Source: an uncultured Collinsella sp.
GTDB taxonomy: Bacteria; Actinomycetota; Coriobacteriia; Coriobacteriales; Coriobacteriaceae
Direction of reading: 5' to 3'
DNA length: 13,546 nt
Assembly (NCBI GenBank): GCA_900554495.1
Contig: USHR01000033.1
Span: forward strand, 1 to 13,546
Positions 1-5,213 of this stretch are shown in pieces. Positions within the stretch are counted from its first letter, which is position 1. Each line of letters opens with the position of its first letter. The notes under the pieces were generated by a model. That model ran no database searches and was not told the DNA's origin. It was given only the letters and a program-made list of their open reading frames with translations. The translations under genes and the position numbers were made by a program.

Positions 1-9
1 CTGAGGCAT
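1..9 (-). CDS. Possible 5' end of a leftward gene (3 codons, partial)
   Basis: On the minus strand an ATG at 9-7 reads Met-Pro-Gln before the window ends. An AAAGGA ribosome-binding-like sequence (15-19 on the plus strand as TCCTT) lies four bases upstream of it. This spacing fits a real start, divergent from the sirtuin gene. Nothing can be said about the product, and three codons plus a Shine-Dalgarno match could be chance. Confidence 0.3.
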
Positions 10-72
10 GGTGTCCTTTCGACGGGGTTGGCAGGCTTAAGATTAACGCAACAAGGGCGGGGTGGGCTCCGT

Positions 73-99
73 GCATGCTGACTTAAAGGCCGCATGCTG
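73..99 (+). repeat. Direct repeat of GCATGCTG upstream of the sirtuin gene
   Basis: GCATGCTG occurs at 73-80 and again at 92-99, a 19-bp period. Each copy contains the palindrome GCATGC. The pair sits in the short gap (10-144) between the possible divergent gene and the sirtuin start, where an operator would be expected. I see no convincing -35/-10 pair in this gap. The functional reading is a guess. Confidence 0.25.
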
Positions 100-144
100 G
101 GACGTCGCCCAACGCTACCCGACCAACAAGGACGGAGAACTCAT

Positions 145-897
145 ATGACGCAGGCAATAACGGATCCCAAGCAGGCCTCCGCCGCGCTGGCGGATCTGTT
201 TGATACCCACAAGCGCGTGGTCTTCTTTGGCGGCGCGGGTGTTTCCACGGCAAGTGGCATCCCCGATTTCCGCAGCGTGGACGGCCTGTATCACCAGCAG
301 TTTGCCTACCCGCCCGAGACCATGCTCTCGCATAGCTTTTACGAGACGCATCCGGCGGAGTTCTTCGACTTCTACCGCACCAAGATGATCGCGCTTGGCG
401 CCAAGCCCAACCGCTGCCACACCAAGCTGGCCGAGCTGGAGCGCGCCGGCAAGCTAAATGCCGTGGTGACGCAAAACATCGACGGCTTGCATCAGATGGC
501 GGGCTCGCAGCGCGTGTTTGAGTTGCACGGATCGGTCCATCGCAACATTTGCCAGTCGTGCGGTGCGGTCTATAGCGCCGAGTGGATTTGCTCGCGCGAG
601 CACGAGGATGCCGCGGGCGTGCCTGCGTGCCCCGCGTGCGGCGGCCGCATCAAGCCCGATGTAGTGCTCTACGAAGAGCAGCTCCATGAGCATGTGTTGA
701 CCGGTGCCGTTGCCGCCATCGCCGCGGCCGATGCCCTCATTGTGGGCGGGACCTCGCTCGTGGTGTATCCGGCGGCGGGCCTTACGCGTTACTTTACCGG
801 CGATACGCTGGCCATTTGCAATCTTGCTCCCACCGATCAGGATGCAAATGCCGACCTGCTGATTTCTTGCGACATCGCGGCCGCGTTTGCGTTCTAG
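145..897 (+). CDS. cobB: NAD-dependent protein deacylase, sirtuin (Sir2/CobB family, class U-like)
   Basis: 250-residue cytosolic sirtuin. The family removes acetyl or longer acyl groups from lysines, consuming NAD+ and releasing nicotinamide and O-acyl-ADP-ribose. The diagnostic motifs are visible in order: GAGVSTASGIPDFRS (about 31-44), TQNIDGLH (109-116), the catalytic His in ELHG (His128), a structural zinc site of two CxxC pairs (Cys136/Cys139 and Cys162/Cys165), KPDVVLYEE (170-178) and GTSLVVYPA (202-210). The length is normal for a bacterial single-domain sirtuin. The start at 145 was chosen because GGAGAA lies five bases upstream. An in-frame ATG at 94 would add 17 residues with no homology and no ribosome site. 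The gene ends 95 bases before the folate gene, which seems to have its own promoter, so co-transcription is uncertain. Substrates cannot be read from the sequence. Confidence 0.95.
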   Translation: MTQAITDPKQASAALADLFDTHKRVVFFGGAGVSTASGIPDFRSVDGLYHQQFAYPPETMLSHSFYETHPAEFFDFYRTKMIALGAKPNRCHTKLAELERAGKLNAVVTQNIDGLHQMAGSQRVFELHGSVHRNICQSCGAVYSAEWICSREHEDAAGVPACPACGGRIKPDVVLYEEQLHEHVLTGAVAAIAAADALIVGGTSLVVYPAAGLTRYFTGDTLAICNLAPTDQDANADLLISCDIAAAFAF

Positions 898-917
898 CCC
901 GCGCGCGCGGATACAAT
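887..917 (+). promoter_or_regulatory. Candidate sigma-70-type promoter for the folate gene
   Basis: TACAAT at 912-917 matches the -10 consensus at five of six positions. TTGCGT at 887-892 could be a -35 box with a long 19-base spacer, overlapping the 3' end of the sirtuin gene. The predicted transcript would start near 924 and include the hairpin at 940-974. It is assigned by eye, and the spacer is longer than ideal. Confidence 0.45.
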
Positions 918-939
918 AGAAAGACTGAGTGCAAAGCGA

Positions 940-974
940 CCCCGCCGCCAGCTCCCCAAGCTCGGCGGCGTGGG
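940..974 (+). promoter_or_regulatory. Stable GC hairpin in the leader of the folate gene
   Basis: CGCCGCC-AGCT (943-953) pairs with AGCT-C-GGCGGCG (959-970) around a five-base loop, with one bulged base. CCC (940-942) can extend the stem against GGG (972-974). ATTTT (976-980) follows, and the ribosome site AGGAGG starts at 981. It could be a weak terminator of the sirtuin transcript or an attenuating leader structure. The T run is short. Confidence 0.45.
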
Positions 975-992
975 CATTTTAGGAGGATGTTC

Positions 993-2735
993 ATGGCGAA
1001 CGACAGCAAGACATGGCGGTGCGGAAAGTGCGAGCTCAGCTTTGACCGTCCGCGCATCATGGGCGTCCTCAACGTGACGCCCGATTCGTTTAGCGACGGC
1101 GGTGAGCACTTTGACCAGGATGCCGCTATCGAGTACGGCCTGGCGATGCTCGATGCCGGCGCCGACATCATCGACGTGGGCGGTGAGTCCACGCGCCCTG
1201 GTTTTACCCCGGTCAACCCCGACGAGGAAGCTCGCCGCGTGCTGCCCGTGGTGCGCGCGCTGGCCAAAGAGGGCGCCATCGTCTCGATCGACACGCGTCA
1301 TGTGGCGGTTGCCAAGGCGGCCGTGCGCTGCGGCGCCTCGATCGTCAACGACGTGACGGGCTTCACCGATCCCAAGATGGTCGAGTTTGTTAAGACGAGT
1401 ACCTGCGGCGTCATCGTGATGCATGCCGGCGAGGTCGCCGCGCCCGCCCGCACGCACGCAACGGTGCAGCTCGATACCTCGGCAGCGGCGTTTGTTGCCG
1501 AGAAGGCGCGCGAGGCGGCCGCCGAGGCCGCGCGTGAGGCCGAGAAGCCGGCTCGCCGCCGTCGCGGCAAGTTGCTGGGCGAGCCTAAGCCGGAGGCCAA
1601 GCTTCCGGGCGGCGTGGTGCAGCCCTCGTTGCCGTTTGGCGAACCGGAGCCCACGTCCGAGCCTGCAAGCGAGCAGGAGACGCCCGCCACCGAGCAGGCT
1701 GCTGCCGCCGAGACCGTCGCGCCCGCGCCCGAGGCCGCGGCCGCAGCCACCGAGGCCGCATCGGAGTCCAATGACCGCCTGGCCGCCATGATGCGCCGCA
1801 GCGCCCGCCGCGAGGAAGCCTACGTGCCCACCTCGCAGCTCCGCCGCTTCACCCTGCCCGATTCGGCGCCCATCATGCGCCGCGTTATGGGTTTTCTGTC
1901 CGACCAGGCCCGCACGCTCATCCATGCCGGCGTGTCGCGCGACCGCATCTGCATCGATCCTGGCCCGGGCTTTGGTAAGTCGGCTAACGAGGACATCGTC
2001 ATCCAGCGCGAGACCGCCAAGATGGCGTCACTGGGCTATCCGCTCATGTGCGCCGTGTCGCGCAAGCGCTTTGTGGGCGCCGTCTCGGGCGTGACCGAGG
2101 CCGCCGAGCGCGATGCCGCTACGTTTGGCGTGTGCCTGGGCGCCATCCAGGCCGGTGCCAACATCGTGCGCGTGCACGACGCCGCGGGTTTTGCGCAGTT
2201 CCTGAACGGCTACTGGGCGGTTGCCAAGCCACAGCCGCGCCGCGCGTTTGTGGCCGTGGGCTCCAACCTGGGGCATCGTTGCGACAACATCCGCGCCGCG
2301 CGCGACATGATCGCCGAGATTCCGCTCACCTGCGTGTCCAACTCCTCCAAGATCTACGAGAGCGAGCCGGCCTACGAGACGCGCCAGGACGCGTTTGCCA
2401 ACGCCGTCATCGAGATCAAGACCGATCTGGCTCCGCTGGTGCTGCTCGACGAGCTTATGAAGATCGAGGCCGAGCTGGGCCGCGACCGCTCCAAAAAGGC
2501 CAAGGCAAACGGCCCGCGCACCATCGACTTGGATCTGCTGTGGATGGACGGCGAGACCCACGGTGGCAAAAAGCTGCGCCTGCCGCATCCGCTCATTGGC
2601 GAACGAGACTTTGTGCTGGTGCCGCTCGAGGACCTGATGCACGACCCGGCGCGGTTCTTCCGCTACAACGGCGTCGAGGTCAAGGAGCCCGAGGATCGCG
2701 TGGGCCATATCGTGGGCGAATTGGGGCGTATGTAG
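993..2735 (+). CDS. folP-folK: Bifunctional dihydropteroate synthase / HPPK (FolP-FolK fusion) with a long insertion
   Basis: 580 residues carrying two consecutive folate-pathway enzymes. HPPK pyrophosphorylates 6-hydroxymethyl-dihydropterin; DHPS then joins the product to p-aminobenzoate and is the sulfonamide target. The DHPS part (about 20-410) shows RIMGVLNVTPDSFSDGG (21-37), DVGGESTRPG, SIDT, ND, DPGPGFGK (near 321-329), SRKRF and a final RVHD. The HPPK part (about 416-575) shows AVGSNLG, ESEP, ELGRDR, GPRTIDLDLL and LPHP. Between the DHPS strand ending VMH (about 142) and the helix starting PIMRRVMGFL (about 288) lie ~140 Ala/Glu/Pro/Arg-rich residues, where the family normally has a short loop. 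The start at 993 lies six bases after AGGAGG (981-986). The frame is open further upstream, to 816, but that extension overlaps the sirtuin gene and has no ribosome site. The stop abuts the next gene's ATG. Confidence 0.95.
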   Translation: MANDSKTWRCGKCELSFDRPRIMGVLNVTPDSFSDGGEHFDQDAAIEYGLAMLDAGADIIDVGGESTRPGFTPVNPDEEARRVLPVVRALAKEGAIVSIDTRHVAVAKAAVRCGASIVNDVTGFTDPKMVEFVKTSTCGVIVMHAGEVAAPARTHATVQLDTSAAAFVAEKAREAAAEAAREAEKPARRRRGKLLGEPKPEAKLPGGVVQPSLPFGEPEPTSEPASEQETPATEQAAAAETVAPAPEAAAAATEAASESNDRLAAMMRRSARREEAYVPTSQLRRFTLPDSAPIMRRVMGFLSDQARTLIHAGVSRDRICIDPGPGFGKSANEDIVIQRETAKMASLGYPLMCAVSRKRFVGAVSGVTEAAERDAATFGVCLGAIQAGANIVRVHDAAGFAQFLNGYWAVAKPQPRRAFVAVGSNLGHRCDNIRAARDMIAEIPLTCVSNSSKIYESEPAYETRQDAFANAVIEIKTDLAPLVLLDELMKIEAELGRDRSKKAKANGPRTIDLDLLWMDGETHGGKKLRLPHPLIGERDFVLVPLEDLMHDPARFFRYNGVEVKEPEDRVGHIVGELGRM

Positions 2736-3437
2736 ATGATCGAGATGAATGCTGTTGCCGCCGGCACCGAGCTCGACGCGGCGCGTGACGCGGGCCGCGA
2801 GGGCGTGTCCGCGGGCTGGTGCGCATGGAACGCGGGCGATGCTTCGCTGACGTTTTCGCTGGTCGTGCGTCCGGATGTGAATATGCACGCCTTTCACGGC
2901 CTGCCGTTTGTGGCCGCGATGGGCATGATGGACGCGCTCGTGGGCACGGCTTCGACGCCGGGGTTGGGCCTTGCCGGTAAGGTGGGTATCCAGTGGCCGA
3001 GCGATATCGTGTGCGGTGCGCCTGCGTTTGAGACGTCGCTCGCGCGTGTTGCCGTGAACGGCGGTGCCGGTGCTGCGGGCATGTTTGCCGCGGTGACGGT
3101 TGATATTGAGCATTCGGCGTTGAGCGAGCTTGGTGTGGACGTGGCTGACGAAGCGCTGGTCGAGGCGCTGGCCGCCGCCGTGCTGGCCCGCGTGGACGCC
3201 TGGGCGGTTGTTGCCAACACGCCGCAAGGCGCCGCAGGACCGCTGACTCCCGTGCTGGGCGAGTACTTCGACATGGTGCCGCTGCTGGGCCGCCAAGTTG
3301 CGGCGGTGTCGCCCAACGGTTTGCCGCTTGCGGTCGGTGTGTTTGCGGGCCTGGATATCTGGGGTCGTGCGACTATCAAGACCGATGCCGGCGAGCAAGA
3401 GTTTCCGCCCGAGGCCGTACGGATTCGCGGACTGTAA
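2736..3437 (+). CDS. Degenerate biotin-protein-ligase-like protein (BirA catalytic-domain fold)
   Basis: 233 residues. The layout follows the BirA/BPL catalytic domain: SLTFSLVVRP (38-46, cf. the ligase NLxxSLxLRP strand), a helix GLPFVAAMGMMDAL, GIQWPSDI (84-91, cf. the ligase KWPNDI), and a C-terminal SH3-like part LGEYFD...LGRQV...GVFAGLDIWGRATIKT...EAVRI (174-230), as in the BirA C-terminal domain. Key ligase residues are missing. The biotin-loop GRGRxGR is degenerate (GREGVSAG, 20-27), the Lys before WPND is Gln86, and the GIGINV strand reads VTVDIEHSA. There is no N-terminal HTH, so it is not a BirA-type repressor. Its ATG directly follows the folate gene's stop, implying translational coupling. 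coaX, a frequent birA neighbour or fusion partner, lies convergently downstream. It may be a pseudoenzyme or a ligase with altered chemistry; I cannot tell which. Confidence 0.7.
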   Translation: MIEMNAVAAGTELDAARDAGREGVSAGWCAWNAGDASLTFSLVVRPDVNMHAFHGLPFVAAMGMMDALVGTASTPGLGLAGKVGIQWPSDIVCGAPAFETSLARVAVNGGAGAAGMFAAVTVDIEHSALSELGVDVADEALVEALAAAVLARVDAWAVVANTPQGAAGPLTPVLGEYFDMVPLLGRQVAAVSPNGLPLAVGVFAGLDIWGRATIKTDAGEQEFPPEAVRIRGL

Positions 3438-3472
3438 CGCGAGGCACCCGCGCTCAAAGATAACGATGACAA

Positions 3473-3508
3473 CGAAGCCCTCTTCGGCCTGTGCCGGGGA
3501 GGGCTTTG
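3473..3508 (+). terminator. Hairpin after the biotin-ligase-like gene, probable weak terminator
   Basis: AAGCCCTC (3475-3482) pairs perfectly with GAGGGCTT (3499-3506), extended by a G-T and a C-G pair (3473-3474 with 3507-3508). An inner CGGC/GCCG stem sits at 3485-3488 and 3493-3496. It begins 35 bases after the stop codon, as expected for a terminator. Only three T follow the stem, so termination may be inefficient or depend on the next palindrome. Confidence 0.55.
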
Positions 3509-3533
3509 CGTGACTGCGGGGTAGCACCTCGGA

Positions 3534-3576
3534 CCTATTCCTCAAAACTGAAAATTTTTCGATTTTGAGGAATAGG
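3534..3576. repeat. Perfect 14-bp inverted repeat between convergent genes
   Basis: CCTATTCCTCAAAA (3534-3547) and its exact reverse complement (3563-3576) flank a 15-base AT-rich centre that is itself nearly palindromic (GAAAATTTTTC). The whole 43-bp element is close to symmetric. It lies between the convergent biotin-ligase-like gene and coaX and could serve both as a bidirectional transcription barrier. No T run follows the stem on either strand, so it is not a textbook intrinsic terminator. A dispersed intergenic repeat or a protein-binding palindrome are alternatives. Confidence 0.7.
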
Positions 3577-3633
3577 CTTGGCGAGCATTTGCGGGGACTG
3601 TGGCATCGGGCGTGCTCGACTTAAGCCCCTGCT

Positions 3634-4407
3634 CTATCCCAGCTCCTGCATGCGGCGGTAGATTTCGCAGATACCCTTGATGGTGAGCTGTCCGTCGACC
3701 ACGTCGAAGGCATCGGTCGAATCGGCGACGATGCCGGCGAGACCGCCCGTGGCGATAACGGTGGCATCCTCGCGGCCCAGCTCGCGCTTCATGCGCGCGA
3801 CCAGGCCCTCGGCCATGGCGGCAGCGCCCATCACGGCGCCGACCTTGATGCACTCCTCGGTATCGCGGCCGATGGCGTGCTCGGGCGCCTCGAGCGGCAC
3901 GCTGGCGAGCTTGGCGGCACGGGCGGCAAGCGCGTCCATGGAGATGCGAATGCCCGGCGCGATCGCTCCGCCAATGTAATAACCGTCCTCATCGATGACG
4001 TCGATATTGGTCGCGGTGCCAAAGTCCACCACGATTGCCGGCGCGCCGTAGAAAGTTTCGGCCGCAACGGCGTTAGCGACGCGGTCGGCACCTACGGCCT
4101 GGGGACGCGCCGCGCGCAGCTTGGTCACCGCGGCCGTCTGCGGTCCGATGACGATGGCGTCTGCGGCAATGCGGTCGGCCACGGCGTGCCATTCGCGCGA
4201 GAGCTGCGGCACCACGCCCGCAAAGGCGATCGCGTCGACCGCGTCGAGCGAAAGGCCGTACATCTTAAAGAAACCCATCAGGCGCACATGGATCTCGTCG
4301 GCGGTATAAGAGCGGTCGGTGGGCATGCGCCACGACTGCACCAGCTCGTCTCCGTCAAACAGGCCCATGGCCGTCTGCGTATTTCCCATATCGATAGCGA
4401 GCAGCAT
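3634..4407 (-). CDS. coaX: Type III pantothenate kinase (CoaX)
   Basis: 257-residue cytosolic kinase of the ASKHA fold that phosphorylates pantothenate with ATP, the first step of coenzyme A synthesis. Visible motifs are the N-terminal phosphate loop DMGNTQT (about 6-12), the GADRVANA substrate segment, FGTATNIDVI (the acidic/phosphate-2 region), GGAIAPGI and the C-terminal ATGGLA. The length is typical of CoaX. I chose the ATG at 4407 because GGGAG (4413-4417) lies five bases upstream and the protein then begins MLLAIDMGNT, as in the family. The frame stays open to 4533 and would add 42 residues without family similarity. The upstream minus strand carries TATACAAT (4443-4450), a possible -10 without a good -35. 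The gene converges on the biotin-ligase-like gene. Confidence 0.95.
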   Translation of the reverse strand: MLLAIDMGNTQTAMGLFDGDELVQSWRMPTDRSYTADEIHVRLMGFFKMYGLSLDAVDAIAFAGVVPQLSREWHAVADRIAADAIVIGPQTAAVTKLRAARPQAVGADRVANAVAAETFYGAPAIVVDFGTATNIDVIDEDGYYIGGAIAPGIRISMDALAARAAKLASVPLEAPEHAIGRDTEECIKVGAVMGAAAMAEGLVARMKRELGREDATVIATGGLAGIVADSTDAFDVVDGQLTIKGICEIYRRMQELG

Positions 4408-4543
4408 GTCTACTCCCAGTGTTGGCATAAAAGGACGCGCACCATTGTATACGCGTCGCCGACGGCACTCGGCTGCGATTCGTTTACGGTGATAGGGGCT
4501 GAGGGGTTTAAATATGAAGGAATTATGCTCCACGAGTTTTTCC

Positions 4544-4573
4544 TTGCCGTTTACCGAACTCCCGCGTTATATT
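4544..4573 (+). promoter_or_regulatory. Promoter of the initiator tRNA
   Basis: TTGCCG (4544-4549) and TATATT (4568-4573) are separated by 18 bases. Transcription would start about 4580, roughly 24 bases before the mature tRNA 5' end. The strong match and the position directly ahead of a single tRNA gene support the call. Confidence 0.65.
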
Positions 4574-4603
4574 CTTTCTTGCGCACATGAGGCGCCCAGA
4601 CAT

Positions 4604-4680
4604 TGCGGGGTGGAGCAGTCTGGTAGCTCGCCGGGCTCATAACCCGGAGGTCGTAGGTTCAAATCCTGCCCCCGCGACCA
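4604..4680 (+). tRNA. Initiator tRNA-fMet (anticodon CAT), CCA encoded
   Basis: 77 bases fold as a full cloverleaf. The anticodon stem CCGGG/CCCGG surrounds the loop CTCATAA and contains the three consecutive G-C pairs (GGG/CCC) that mark bacterial initiator tRNAs. The D arm GAGC...GCTC and the T arm with TTCAAAT are canonical, and 3' CCA is encoded. Acceptor bases 2-7 pair perfectly, while the end pair is T1 with G72. Most bacterial initiators have a C1-A72 mismatch here; U-G is still not a Watson-Crick pair, so the recognition feature of a weak end pair is kept. It has its own promoter and terminator. Confidence 0.97.
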
Positions 4681-4690
4681 AGAACTTGCA

Positions 4691-4719
4691 GCTCGTCGGC
4701 CTAGCCGACGAGCTTTTTT
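4691..4719 (+). terminator. Rho-independent terminator of the tRNA gene
   Basis: GCTCGTCGGC (4691-4700) pairs perfectly with GCCGACGAGC (4704-4713) across a three-base loop CTA, followed directly by six T (4714-4719). It begins ten bases after the encoded CCA. Confidence 0.96.
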
Positions 4720-4769
4720 GTTATTGCGGGTCAATGTTTTCGACCCAGCTCTCAACTTCCCAAACAAAA

Positions 4770-5066
4770 TCTCAATCTGTAACATCTAGATCCGATTTGG
4801 GCGGCTAGGTGTTACAGATCGAGATATACCGGTGGGTTGGGTCGTGTTTGTCTAAATCTGTAACACGAGGGACGGATTTTGCCGAGTAACTGTTACAGAT
4901 TTAGATTTTCTAGCAGGCGGGTTTGGTTTGTCTCGATCTGTAACAGATAGGGGCCAAAAGTGGGCCTAGCTGTTACAGATCTAGATTGTTGAGGATGGGC
5001 CGAGAGGAATGTCTCGATCTGTAACAGTAAGACCCGGTTTTGCCGCGTAACTGTTACAGATTGAGA
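4770..5066. repeat. Array of four 55-bp inverted-repeat units (eight alternating 15-bp motifs, ~40-bp pitch)
   Basis: The motif TCTCRATCTGTAACA starts at 4770, 4851, 4931 and 5012. Its reverse complement TGTTACAGATYGAGA starts at 4810, 4891, 4971 and 5052. Variants occur only at motif positions 4-5. Each left/right pair spans exactly 55 bp with a 25-base centre; units are separated by 26, 25 and 26 bases, so motif starts fall every 40 or 41 bp in alternating orientation. Left/right arm agreement is 14/15, 15/15, 14/15 and 14/15. The centres are related: units 2 and 4 match at 17 of 25 positions, sharing TTTTGCCG and a terminal GTAAC. The array fills most of the gap between the tRNA terminator (4719) and the flavoenzyme start (5214). 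No gene is seen there; 5067-5213 holds only the flavoenzyme leader, with no clear promoter by eye. Confidence 0.95.
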
Positions 5067-5213
5067 TAAACCGACGGGCCGCCCCGCCCATCCCCATCCA
5101 CCTGCTGCCACCTGATATTCGCCGATTTCCGTTGCGCTGTTGTATTCCCATGCCATATCCTCTAGATAACTACGCGGCATCATCGCCGCCGCGCCTACAA
5201 GAGAGGAATGTCC

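Noticed and set aside
816..992. N-terminal extension of the FolP-FolK frame back to 816
   Set aside because: It overlaps the sirtuin gene, lacks a ribosome site, and the added residues have no DHPS similarity. ATG 993 has AGGAGG at ideal spacing.
3534..3576. Rho-independent terminator
   Set aside because: The stem is perfect but no T tract follows it on either strand, and the T run lies in the loop. It is listed as an inverted repeat instead.
4770..5066. CRISPR array
   Set aside because: The 15-bp motifs alternate in orientation, are shorter than CRISPR repeats, have related 'spacers', and no cas gene is present.
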